Of a stretch of DNA of 64,000 nt, positions 10,797 through 20,273 are shown one piece after another. The translations under genes were made by a program, and so were the position numbers. How positions within the stretch are numbered: the first letter of the stretch is position 1; the number at the start of each line of letters is the position of its first letter. A model generated the notes under the pieces. The model searched no databases. It was given only the letters and a program-made list of their open reading frames with translations, and had not been told where the DNA came from. Source of the DNA: Picochlorum sp. 'celeri' (taxonomy: Eukaryota > Chlorophyta > Trebouxiophyceae); assembly GCA_010909725.1 (NCBI GenBank), contig JAACMV010000015.1, positions 372,001 through 436,000 of the forward strand. Direction: 5' to 3'.

Positions 10797-11804
10797 ATGA
10801 CATCTCCTGAGCAAATTCAAGATATGGATGGTCATATAGTGGTATCCTTGGGTGATTTGAGGGCGCTAGAGAACCATGATGATGACCAACCTCGTGGACA
10901 CGACCCCAGTCCGTCTTCCTCGTCTGAAATAGAACCACAGACAACAACAGGCGAACAGGATGAAGTAACAAGTATTCATGGTGAAGAGGAACCTTTGGTT
11001 CAGTCAGTGGAGGAGGAGGAGGAAGAAGACCATTCTCGGCAGGTATCGTATTTTGGGGGCATGTGGAACGCGTTTCGCTCAAAGTTCTCATCATTGCCGC
11101 GGAATGACTCGGCAACGAATGACAATACAAGTGCAAACACAGAAGAAGGTGGCACTCGGGATCAGGGTCGGATTGGACCCATGGATATCGAACAAGGTGG
11201 ACAGGAGGAGTTGTCTCCTACAACGTCTGGGAGCAGAGAAGCGCCAGTCTGCTTGATTTGCTTGGAGCCATTAATGCCAGAAGACTTTTCATCCGGGAAA
11301 GCAATGTCGTTGGATTGCGGTTGTCGAGGCGACTTGGCTCTTCGACACAGAGACTGTGCGGTGAAATGGTCTCAGGTCAAGGATGATGGGAGGGGAGGCC
11401 TTCCCACGTGCGAGCTATGCAAAATGCCCGTGAGAAATCTCCCCGAGCTGCCTGCAAGACCACAAGCAGCTGGAGAGAATGGTGATGATGGGGAGGTGAC
11501 AATAGAAGAGGTGTACCTGAACGACCCCTCCCAGTTCCAACAGTTTGCCCCATCGCGAGCGGATATTATTTTTGACTGCGTCAGAGTCACATGGATTGCC
11601 ATGATTGTTTCAATTCTGTTCTTTGACGCAAGTATCGGAGCAGCCCTCTGGACCGGGCTGGTTGCAGGCGCAGCATATATTCTGATGCTACGCCTGCTCT
11701 ACAAGCAGCATTTTGAAGCCATGAGGGCCTATGCAGAGCAGCAGGCTCGACAGCACGTGGATCCAGTCCCTTCCACACACATTCCAGTTGTCCATGTTGT
11801 ATAA
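10797..11804 (+). CDS. RING-CH (RINGv) E3 ubiquitin ligase with C-terminal membrane segments
   Basis: 335 aa, intronless, ATG at 10797. The first 145 residues are acidic, Ser-rich and probably disordered. A RING-variant zinc finger starts near residue 151: CLIC, then LDCGCRGDLALRHRDC, then CELC, a C4HC3 pattern as in MARCH-type and plant RINGv proteins. After a short linker two hydrophobic stretches at about 262-300 (WIAMIVSILFFDASIGAAL and GLVAGAAYILMLRLL) look like a membrane hairpin. It is likely an E3 ligase in an endomembrane, acting on membrane proteins. The target is unknown. It converges on the R-SNARE gene with 94 bases between stops. Confidence 0.85.
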   Translation: MTSPEQIQDMDGHIVVSLGDLRALENHDDDQPRGHDPSPSSSSEIEPQTTTGEQDEVTSIHGEEEPLVQSVEEEEEEDHSRQVSYFGGMWNAFRSKFSSLPRNDSATNDNTSANTEEGGTRDQGRIGPMDIEQGGQEELSPTTSGSREAPVCLICLEPLMPEDFSSGKAMSLDCGCRGDLALRHRDCAVKWSQVKDDGRGGLPTCELCKMPVRNLPELPARPQAAGENGDDGEVTIEEVYLNDPSQFQQFAPSRADIIFDCVRVTWIAMIVSILFFDASIGAALWTGLVAGAAYILMLRLLYKQHFEAMRAYAEQQARQHVDPVPSTHIPVVHVV

Positions 11805-11898
11805 TACTATACTCTATGTTATTCTTGATCTTTTTTCCATTGTATTACTATAATAATAAATACATCAATCATTGTCAGCAGCATATACGTGTATGAAT

Positions 11899-12615
11899 TT
11901 ATGAAGAAAAACATTGAGACAGGGTGACCCCACACATGCTCGCAATCACAGCATACACCAAGACACACAACAGCAGAATCAGCATCACCATGGCTCTCTT
12001 CTCCTTCCACCACATCTGTCGAGACATTCGAACAGTTCCTCGTTTAAACACGAACGCACTCGTACCCAAATCATCCGTCTTGTCGACCAGCACTTCCAGC
12101 TGTGCCCCTCTGTCCAACACCAAGTCTATATTCTCCACCATCACCTGTCTCAACTCGCTCACTTCATCACGAACCCTCCGAACAGTATCATTCTTTGGAT
12201 TATTGTAATACCGCATGCGCTCCTCCATGACAGGACTAAAAGAGACGTCGCACTCATATGCCAGAGCCCTCTGTGCCACGTGTCCATACTCTTGCATAAA
12301 CCTCTCCGATACATCCACCAGAAACGCAAATGGTATCGCTCTGCTACTACTGCTACTGCTGGTAGTGTTATTACTATTATTTTGTGGTTCTTGGTGAGGG
12401 GCAGCAGCGAGGAACAGAATTCCAGATTTTTTCATGACATGCAGGTCGATTCCATGAACCGAATACGAACATCGCTCTCCATCCTGTAAATCAACTTTAT
12501 CTAAAACTTCAATAACAATGGCACCGATTGTAGTCCCACTGCGTGTTGTTTCACTCGCAGAAGCGTCGTATTCTGCGAGTATTGTTGGGCCTCGAGCACA
12601 CGCTGCATAAAACAT
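11899..12615 (-). CDS. longin-type R-SNARE (VAMP7/VAMP72-like)
   Basis: 238 aa from ATG at 12615. Residues about 1-135 form a longin domain (MFYAACARGPTILAEY at the start; FAFLVDVSERFMQEYG). The SNARE coiled coil spans about 145-205 with the zero-layer Arg in LDRGAQLEVLVDKTDDL. A C-terminal anchor (VMLILLLCVLVYAVIASM) is followed by a short tail. The architecture is that of VAMP7-class vesicle SNAREs that drive fusion at endosomes, vacuole or plasma membrane. An oddity is a run of Asn/Ser/Thr of about 16 residues inside the longin domain, encoded by an imperfect triplet repeat near 12340-12380. Confidence 0.9.
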   Translation of the reverse strand: MFYAACARGPTILAEYDASASETTRSGTTIGAIVIEVLDKVDLQDGERCSYSVHGIDLHVMKKSGILFLAAAPHQEPQNNSNNTTSSSSSSRAIPFAFLVDVSERFMQEYGHVAQRALAYECDVSFSPVMEERMRYYNNPKNDTVRRVRDEVSELRQVMVENIDLVLDRGAQLEVLVDKTDDLGTSAFVFKRGTVRMSRQMWWKEKRAMVMLILLLCVLVYAVIASMCGVTLSQCFSS

Positions 12616-12641
12616 GATGATCGATATTGCAATAGATTACA

Positions 12642-13667
12642 TTATGAATGGCACGCAGGCATGGCTGTCTTTTCAACATGCCACATGGCAGCAATCTTTT
12701 TCATCACATCCACAGCACTCGTCCCTGGATCAGATGCTTGCTTAATCTTGCTGAAATTCTTGGCCACATAGGCACTGTACATGTTGTTGCCCTTCTTCTG
12801 TGGCGAATTGCCATGTCGTGTAAACTTTCCAAGATACTCGAGTTTCCCTCGACACGATCCGCACACTTTTTTGTCCACGTCGATGCTTTTGGAATGCCTC
12901 TTGTACTCGTGAAAGCATGCAGGACACTGCCAACGATGGGGATAGAAGATGTCGTAATTATGGCAGGTGGACACATCCACCCGAGGCAGAAGCGCCATGG
13001 CTCTATCAGCCCATTTTTTGAACACGTGTCCGTGGGGAGGTTTGGCCACGTGGTCAATCAACCAGGATGCACAGTGGCACATTTCATGGATGAGTGTTCG
13101 CTCCAATCGATCCACCGTGTCCAATACTTTCGACGCAAGTTCAATCCGTGCGGTGTATACCAGTACTCCAGAGTCATTATATCGCCTCGAATAATGGGTT
13201 AATCCAGCTGTCGTGGCCAGACGAACATTCCATGAAATGTCAACATCTGATGGTAGTTGAGAGTCAAAAATCAATTCATTGTACTCTTGAAACATGTCCC
13301 GTGCTAGAAACTCCCTCTTCTTCATAAACATGGTGTGTGATAGAGATGATGCTTCTTCTGCTATCCGAGTTCGCAGAGCTCCATCGTCATGACGACCATT
13401 GTCTGAATCGCTATCCAACAGGTAGACGACTTCAAAGTCCTCTTCTTCTTCTTCTTCTTCATCAGTATTCTCTCTCGTACTGCTCCATAGAGACTCATTT
13501 TTTTCTCTTGCTGTAGTATTGATATGTTGATCAGAGGATGATGCCTTTTCCTTGTCTGTATCGAAACTTGTGCTGCTATTTGTCGAAATACCCAACCGTT
13601 CCAGCAACGGAAGGAGGTCGTCCTGTGTGTCAATCGATTCCGTTGATTCTCGTAGTACTGTACTCAT
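12642..13667 (-). CDS. GCNA: SprT-like metalloprotease of GCNA/ACRC type
   Basis: 341 aa from ATG at 13667. The first 110 residues are acidic and disordered and include a run of Glu from a triplet repeat at about 13437-13460 and a LLDSDSD block that resembles a SUMO-interaction motif. The SprT domain spans about 115-290: HExxH zinc site HEMCHCASW near 194, a later His in HGHVFKKW, and a zinc ribbon with CPAC...CGSC. The C-terminus (YSAYVAKNFSKIK) resembles the HMG-like end of GCNA. Members cleave DNA-protein crosslinks in the nucleus. Spartan is the alternative, but the acidic N-terminus and C-terminal segment favour GCNA. Confidence 0.85.
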   Translation of the reverse strand: MSTVLRESTESIDTQDDLLPLLERLGISTNSSTSFDTDKEKASSSDQHINTTAREKNESLWSSTRENTDEEEEEEEDFEVVYLLDSDSDNGRHDDGALRTRIAEEASSLSHTMFMKKREFLARDMFQEYNELIFDSQLPSDVDISWNVRLATTAGLTHYSRRYNDSGVLVYTARIELASKVLDTVDRLERTLIHEMCHCASWLIDHVAKPPHGHVFKKWADRAMALLPRVDVSTCHNYDIFYPHRWQCPACFHEYKRHSKSIDVDKKVCGSCRGKLEYLGKFTRHGNSPQKKGNNMYSAYVAKNFSKIKQASDPGTSAVDVMKKIAAMWHVEKTAMPACHS

Positions 13668-13845
13668 TCTGAAATGTAGTAATTTTTAACGGGTTTTGTG
13701 TGTACATTAGTAGTTTTGGACACCGGTGGAGAAATCTGTTATTAGTATTGGCAGTTGGGGCGTCGTTGTACATACATAATGTACATTTTAAGGACTACTA
13801 TGATACATAATGTACTTATTACAGAGTTTTCTTTTCTGGAATAGC

Positions 13846-13994
13846 TTCGTTAGGCTGGGAGGGACGTTACGCACTTTTCTCCCTCTATGGTGCATTATAT
13901 TTCCTGAAACAAATATATTATTAAATCTCAGATCAATATACATATTTTGATATTACTGTGAGGCAAAATGATGCAGTGTACGCGAAGAACAAAG
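13846..13994 (+). repeat. left terminal inverted repeat
   Basis: 149 bases beginning ttcgttagg and containing the block gggagggacgttacgca and the AT-rich block caaatatattatta. It pairs with the reverse complement of 16692-16840 with 24 mismatches and no gaps. Mismatches cluster in the middle (about 13926-13960); the outer 80 bases carry only seven. Confidence 0.9.
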
Positions 13995-14588
13995 CAAATG
14001 TTTCCAGCGCGACTCTGCATCCACGGTCCAGGCATGGCTTTGATAGGCGTAGCAGGAAAAAGGAGATTCCGACGGTTGGTTACATGGGCAGAATCGTCAC
14101 CACTTCGTCCACATTAATTTATTTTCCTTAACAATTCTCGCGTGTAATTAATCACGTATAATAATAATTATAAGAAGATGTAAAGCTGGTAGAACGCCTG
14201 CGCGATTCCGCAGAAGTCACCAACGAACATCGGGTGGTTACTCGCACGAAGAACGAGTATATCGGTGCGTTGGCATGGTTGGGCCATTAATTATGCTTTA
14301 AATATACTAATACACGATTTCTGGTGTGCAGAACGGAGTGTCAGCCGTGGGTGAGACCGCGCAGATGATCCAACCGTTTCTGACGTTGGTAGCGAATCCC
14401 TCGTGACCACGATTGTCCATGATTTGCCATCTACACCACAAAAAATACAATGATAATACTATTATATGGGGAGGAACGCAGTTATCTGCACTGCAAGCCG
14501 AATCTGGAGAAATTCCTGTGTTGGACAACTTGATTCCCGTCGACTGCTTTCCTTGGCTCAGCGTATGGGAATTCACGCGTGATATGGT

Positions 14589-16515
14589 CTACATGAACGT
14601 ATTAATCCGCCAAAATGCTCGTGGCTCGTGTATATGATCTAAATGCACGAATTGAAGCGAGTGTCTGAACTTCAATGTGACCGAGAGCTGGAAACTGGTG
14701 CAACCGTGCCAATGCTGCTCCCGAGGAGCATAAATTGTGTTGTTAATTACACGTTTTGGTATTGAAATTAGGATAGAGTTGATATTGGCCAGTGTGCGAG
14801 CCTTTTCCTCGAAGAATTCGTTGCATGGACTGTGAGGAACCCATGAGCAAATGCATCAACTTCTATTCAGATATATAGCCCTCTGCTGAATGACAGGCAC
14901 ATGATGAATGATAATATATCAGTGGAGGTATCAAATGGGGGACGATGCCACGACTAAAGGCACGCAATACTCATTATATTGTTTGACCAAAAGTCGGTTG
15001 AGGAGGGACTCTAGATTTTTCGAGTTTTCCGCAGGCTTGGTGCAGATTATTTTTAGGAAAAGCACTTTTGAGACCTTTCTTATATTCTTATACTATTTCA
15101 GGTGATCCAGATGAACAGCATTGTGTATTTCATGGATTCTTGGCTGTCAATTTTATTCCTGGGTGGTCTCACCGCCAAGCTCTAACTGGTGAATGCCCAA
15201 TATATGTGATTATCGTCAGAAGAAACGCGTTCTGCTCAATATCCTTTATAATATTTTTGGGGTATGGAAGTGAGGAGCTTTGAAGCATGACCTTACGCCT
15301 GTATTGATGATGTGTCATTCCGCATTCAAATGTGGATGTTCCGAGTTGGCCTCAGATCACCTAGGACTTTTCGACGAGCACATCTGTACATATAACTGTG
15401 CAGATACTTCTAGGATTGTGCATTTTGTACCGAATATCTTTGCCATGGAACTCTGGAACCCTGTTGAGTTTAAAATCTGTGTCATGCCATGCGGGTGCCA
15501 AGTGAGATGAATCTTAGCGTGAGATTTCATCGAGCAAGAACCCCAAAGCTAGCAATATATAGCACAAGATTCGATGGAGGCGAATTTTTAATACAAACTG
15601 CACATCGCGAGTGCCCACTGATTGATGGGCATCCAACTGGCAAACCAACACCCATTGAAAGCCTCGTTAGGAACGCAATTTGGATCCATTTGCTGGTAAA
15701 TGCTTATCAAGTGATTGCAAAATGTAACAGAATTGTTTTGCTCGTCTCCTCTTTCAAATTGTGTCAACTTCAGTCATTCAAATGAAGTGTCACACCACCT
15801 TCCACAGCTGGAGACTCTGACGTTTTGCAACATGTCCCAGCCCTCGTCAGCTCACCCTCTTTCGCACTGAACCATCGTTCAATATCATCCAGCAAGGTAT
15901 CAGCCACTCGCAGCATCAGATCACCCGCAGGACTATGCACAATGGAGATTCTTGTCAGCAAGTGGCTGATGATGATCACTTGATCCTCAACTGTATACAG
16001 TACGTACTGCATCTACCGGAGCAAGATAATTTTCATCATATTAAACAAAATATTTGAATTTACTTCAGGGCTATCAATTGTCTTGGCCATCATCACGGTC
16101 TTTTGCTGTCTCAGAGTATAGTTTCATTCCAAAGGTTGGCCTTGGCCTTCTGCAGGAGTTCCATTGGTTCATCTACACGCGTTCCAGCGCGTTATCCAGG
16201 ATATTTGTGTCAATAATCGATTATTTGGCTGTAATATTTCATTCATGGTCATCTCTGTGGCTATTCTTGCCTGACTGTCGAAGACTGGGTGTTCGAAACA
16301 CATGAGCAGAAGACCTGGTAACTCGTCCGTATCAACCACGCAGTGATCTAAAACGTAGCACTTCTCCAAGTACTTTCAATAATTTTGAATTTTTCGGCTA
16401 CCCACGTGCTCTCGTTGAGTCCATGCCGTCGCATTTTGTTCCGAAGGCATTCGCACAAGTTTTCAAACCCAAGAGCGAGGTGAACTTCTAGATCAGTGGG
16501 ATCCAACGTGGCCAT
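14589..16515 (-). pseudogene. broken coding traces inside the inverted-repeat element
   Basis: Reading the minus strand inside the element gives several protein-like stretches in different frames, none longer than about 90 codons. They include 16348-16515 (ATG, MATLDPTDLEVHLALGFENL...), 16169-16369 in a shifted frame that continues it (LEKCYVLDHCVVDTDELPG), 15770-16012 (VEDQVIIISHLLTRIS...), 14931-15092 (NLESLLNRLLVKQYNEY) and 14589-14851 (EFFEEKARTLANINSILIS). The first two join with a single-base shift, which suggests an old gene with indels. Short introns could explain part of the pattern. I recognise no transposase family. The plus strand also has short frames here. Confidence 0.35.
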
Positions 16516-16691
16516 GGTAAAACATTATCTCAACTAGAAAGTTTTCTTGTCCATGATAACCCGAGAGCATGATAAACAATGGTATTGGCTGTGATTTCAG
16601 CGATAAAGGTTTCCGCATTACGTGTTTCGGGCATCTACTCCTGTCAACGGGTGGAGACGACCGGGGAAACTGGGCCATCTTCATTCGATAG

Positions 16692-16840
16692 CCTGGTTCT
16701 TCGCGTACAGTCCATCATTTTGCCTTCAATTAATATCAAAATCTGCGCATTGAAATAAAGTTTAATAATATATTTGTTTGAGGAAATATAATGGACTGTA
16801 GAGGGAGAAAAATGCGTAACGTCCCTCCCGCCCTAACGAA
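16692..16840 (-). repeat. right terminal inverted repeat
   Basis: Reverse-complement partner of 13846-13994 over 149 ungapped bases (84% identity). On the plus strand it ends in gccctaacgaa at 16840. The flank beyond (tcgggtcc) does not match the left flank in either orientation. Confidence 0.9.
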
Positions 16841-17007
16841 TCGGGTCCTTCTTTTCTTCCTTCCTGGAACCGGTCAATCACAAACAACCAAGGAACTCCT
16901 ACGCGTCCATACATACATAAAGCTACATGTACTTGTAATACATACGGTGGGCGCCATGCTGTCGCCTGAGTGATTCAGAAAGGAGAGACAACACATTGCC
17001 GACAGCA

Positions 17008-20000
17008 ATGGAGGAAGAAAAGCGTACTCTGACGTTTCATAGACCAGGTGGTGATGATTCGAATCCATCAACAGGTACTGCGTCACAGCAGCTGTGGCGT
17101 TCGGTCGGTGGAGGAGGAGGAGGAGGAAGTCATACCCTCAAGGTGAAAATGGTGGAGTGTGTGTCTCAGGTGGATGAGGCATATGGGGATGCTCGATTCG
17201 AGCCTTTGACACGTGCGTTGGAGATATTGGGGTCTATTAATGCTGAGCAGGAATTAGAGGTGTTGCGTGAGCAATGGAGGGATGTGGATGGAATGGTGGA
17301 TGCGGTTGTTGAGGTGCATCATGAAGGGTTTAATACATCCCTACAGAATTATTCAAAGATTATTCAGTTGTTGGCAGAGGCGCAGCATTATATGCATGCC
17401 GTTCGGAAGAATTTGACGCTAGCTCAAGATAATATGAATGTGGATTCTAGGAATTTGTTAGAGGCGTATCACAAGCATGCCGTGGCATCAGAGATGGGGA
17501 AAATGATGCAGCAGGTGCAGGCCATGTGTCAATCGCTGGAACAGGTGGATGCGTTGGATAGGGATGGGGATTGGAATGCAGCGGTGAAGGTGTTACTTGA
17601 GACGAGTAATGTGTTGGCGAGAGAGGAGATCATAGCGATTCCCGCCGTGAAAGGTATGGTTCCCAAAGTGCGGCAGAGAGCTGGTGCGCTGCTGACGCGA
17701 ATCTTGCGGCATGTGGAAGGGCAGGCGTTTCGGGGAGTTGGTGCGACAGGGTTTTCTAGTGCATGGCATCAGACACATGTGTCGAGAAGGCGGAAAAGTA
17801 GGATTTCTAGAGGAAGTGGATTTTTTGGATCTGGGAGTGGCACTGGTATGAGGTTTATCAAGTTTCATTCGATTGTGGAAGATTTGCAGGCGCTGGATGG
17901 CAAGCTCCGGCATGCACGGAGTCCAAGTGTTCCGATTGAAGGGCATGTGGTGGACTCTGGTTTTGGAACAAGTACATCATCGATATCGTGCATAGCCCAG
18001 TTGGGAGGCGTGTCAAAGGCACTGAACTCTGTCAGGGCAATCTCAAGGCAAAAAATACGGGATGCCATTGTGCAGGTGGTGAATCAGAACATGTCAAGTC
18101 ATGGTGTGAGTTCATCTGCTGTGAGTTCGGATAAGGCAAAGGTGTTGTTGCAGAAAATTTTGATGAGATGTGAGTCGATTTTCCGTAGCGTGACTAAATA
18201 CATTCAGCACCTGATACGAGCAAGAGTTTCTGCTCCGTCTGCTGGTCTGGCATTGTTGTCTGATGGGGAAGATGCGGATGCTGCGTACTTTGATGGACAA
18301 CCTGGAAAGGTTGTGGCTGATAGAGAAATTAATATACTGTGGGACAATATGCAGCATGAATTGCTTCATGTCGTAGCAGCGGTTCTAGGTCTCAGTGTTC
18401 CTCAGAATGAGATGGATTCTGATGGGTTGTTCATTGACATGTACTGGCACAATTCCAAGGATGTAGATGCTGTGTCTCCATCATATGTAAGTAGGAGGAG
18501 GAGCACTGACACGAGAAGGACAACGCTGAAATATTCTCTGGAGGAACAGTTGTCAGAGATGTCTGAGGAGATGGCATCCAAAGCAAAGACTGAAGGGTTT
18601 TCTCTTCTTGAACTGGAGCACCTCGTGAAGAATGCGATTGGTGAGGAGCATTGTGTTGTGTCATCTGCTCCTTGTATCACTAATCCAATACATGCATTCG
18701 TGACAAAGTGCGGTAAAATTTTGGACGAGGTCAAGAGAGAAAAGGAAAAGTTTGATGAACAGCCAAAGCAGGGAAAGTCTAGTCCTGGACTGTTGCATTC
18801 GCTACAGCTGTATCCTAGAACGTCTCATAATGAGAAGAGTGCTGAACCTAGTGTGCATATCTTATCATCATACATTGTTGAAATTCTGCGGTCCGATTTT
18901 GTGCCCAGCGTGTATGCAAACTGTGGTCACAGAACCCAGGAACTTCTATCTGGTTTGGACAATATACTGACATATGCACGTATTCATGATACAAAATCTG
19001 CTTCGATTCTACCTGCGGCAGAAACAACAGTAAATTTGATAGGTGATATGCTGAAATGGTCTTCATTGGCGTCTATTGTTGCCCCCAATATCACTGGGGT
19101 ACTTGGCAACTGCTTGGGGAAAATAGTCGATTCGTTGCAATCTCATGCAAATGGCGTGTGCCAAGATAGTCTAGCATTCCGACTGTCTCAAGATGTCAAT
19201 GTGGTGCATCTCATGGCTCAGGAACCTATTGCAACCCTTGTGGGAGGGCCTGAGTGGTTTGCAAGTGCAAAAAGTGATGCAATGGAGTCATTCCTGACAT
19301 CTGCTATTGCAACTGGCTTTGCCCAAGGAAAGACCGCATTGCCAAAATCTCTGGTAGATGTATTTTTGAACGCAAGGCCTTTATTGAAGGAATCTCTGAT
19401 CCTTCAGCAGACTGCTGACATGAAATCTATTGTGTCAATCGCTCTTCTTGGGAACAGTGCCGACTACATTGCAGATGGGATCTACGAGACTGTAGGGTCA
19501 TTTGTGCACACAATAAGTCCAGGGAAGATTTCTGGGGACATTTCAAAGACTACTACTGATGTATCCTCAGGTAATCGACAAGGTGACGTGTCCATTGATC
19601 ATGAGCTTGTCGTAGGCCTGCTGCACATTGCAGATCGATTCAGATCCATCTCAGGCATGTGCACGAGAACATTGCGAATCGAAGCCATGCTTCACGTGCT
19701 ATATGCGATGCAAGATATTTTCAATCCCTCTCAAAAAGTATTCGATGAACGCATCGCCATGATGGCACCCAAACTAGCCTCTATGGATGAAGTGTTGGCT
19801 GGATATCTCCTTCCAACCCGCAGGGAATATATTTTTGCCCCACTCCCTGGATTTTGTATGAAGTTGGCTGTTTTCCAATTAATAGAGATTGAAAAGTTGG
19901 ACTCATCTACAGCATCGTCGATCTGTCGAGCTCTCACGGGCGTGGAGCCAGTCCTCGGTTCCCTTGGGCTACACTCTCAACAGGCATCAAGGAGCACTCC

Positions 20001-20163
20001 AATGCAGTCAGTCACGGGCATCAAGCCGATTCATCTTGCGAAAAAGTACTTCTCTCTCGCAGTAGGGGGTGTTGAGAATATAGGGAAAGCTCTGGACGAG
20101 GAAAAAGCGCAGGGGCGTTTGACACACGACGAGTGGCTTGTGCTGAGCACAATACAAGCATGA
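17008..20163 (+). CDS. SEC8: exocyst complex subunit Sec8 (EXOC4)
   Basis: Intronless, 1,051 aa from ATG at 17008. After a Gly-rich leader (residues about 33-41), the conserved N-terminal Sec8 region is recognisable: a coiled stretch with VEVHHEGFNTSLQNYSKI, LLAEAQHYMHAVRKNL and a following DGDWNAAVKVLLE. The rest is helical without other motifs, as expected for a CATCHR-type tethering subunit. Length fits Sec8 (about 1,000 aa). Exocyst tethers secretory vesicles to the plasma membrane. The inverted-repeat element ends 167 bases upstream. Identification rests on the N-terminal third; another CATCHR subunit is the main alternative. Confidence 0.75.
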   Translation: MEEEKRTLTFHRPGGDDSNPSTGTASQQLWRSVGGGGGGGSHTLKVKMVECVSQVDEAYGDARFEPLTRALEILGSINAEQELEVLREQWRDVDGMVDAVVEVHHEGFNTSLQNYSKIIQLLAEAQHYMHAVRKNLTLAQDNMNVDSRNLLEAYHKHAVASEMGKMMQQVQAMCQSLEQVDALDRDGDWNAAVKVLLETSNVLAREEIIAIPAVKGMVPKVRQRAGALLTRILRHVEGQAFRGVGATGFSSAWHQTHVSRRRKSRISRGSGFFGSGSGTGMRFIKFHSIVEDLQALDGKLRHARSPSVPIEGHVVDSGFGTSTSSISCIAQLGGVSKALNSVRAISRQKIRDAIVQVVNQNMSSHGVSSSAVSSDKAKVLLQKILMRCESIFRSVTKYIQHLIRARVSAPSAGLALLSDGEDADAAYFDGQPGKVVADREINILWDNMQHELLHVVAAVLGLSVPQNEMDSDGLFIDMYWHNSKDVDAVSPSYVSRRRSTDTRRTTLKYSLEEQLSEMSEEMASKAKTEGFSLLELEHLVKNAIGEEHCVVSSAPCITNPIHAFVTKCGKILDEVKREKEKFDEQPKQGKSSPGLLHSLQLYPRTSHNEKSAEPSVHILSSYIVEILRSDFVPSVYANCGHRTQELLSGLDNILTYARIHDTKSASILPAAETTVNLIGDMLKWSSLASIVAPNITGVLGNCLGKIVDSLQSHANGVCQDSLAFRLSQDVNVVHLMAQEPIATLVGGPEWFASAKSDAMESFLTSAIATGFAQGKTALPKSLVDVFLNARPLLKESLILQQTADMKSIVSIALLGNSADYIADGIYETVGSFVHTISPGKISGDISKTTTDVSSGNRQGDVSIDHELVVGLLHIADRFRSISGMCTRTLRIEAMLHVLYAMQDIFNPSQKVFDERIAMMAPKLASMDEVLAGYLLPTRREYIFAPLPGFCMKLAVFQLIEIEKLDSSTASSICRALTGVEPVLGSLGLHSQQASRSTPMQSVTGIKPIHLAKKYFSLAVGGVENIGKALDEEKAQGRLTHDEWLVLSTIQA

Positions 20164-20273
20164 GGAGGCAAGACATGATACCTCATCAAACGCGTGCATA
20201 TATATATTACACTATAATGAAATGATATAGTAGTAGTTTGAACCTTAAAAGAAAGAAAAAAAAGCAAAATCGA

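Larger units (their letters stand above)
13846..16840. mobile_element. decayed DNA transposon-like element bounded by long terminal inverted repeats
   Basis: A 2,995-bp block starts and ends with a 149-bp inverted repeat (13846-13994 against 16692-16840, 125 of 149 identical, no gaps). It fills most of the only large gene desert in an otherwise packed window. Outside the repeats the flanks stop matching at once, and I see no clear target-site duplication. No intact transposase is present. The interior holds stop-interrupted coding-like pieces, mainly on the minus strand. The length and long inverted repeats recall Mutator-like or other TIR elements, but the family cannot be assigned by eye. 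It ends 167 bases before the Sec8 start codon, so it may contribute to that gene's upstream region. Confidence 0.75.

Noticed and set aside
14908..15785. Chain of overlapping plus-strand frames inside the element as a real gene
   Set aside because: Each is under 100 codons with weak composition, and no GT-AG junctions gave a convincing continuous protein. The minus strand looks more coding-like, though neither is secure.
13830..16870. Target-site duplication flanking the inverted-repeat element
   Set aside because: Both flanks have pyrimidine-rich pieces (cttttctgga and ccttcctgga), but they are not adjacent to the repeat ends and match only loosely. I do not claim a duplication.
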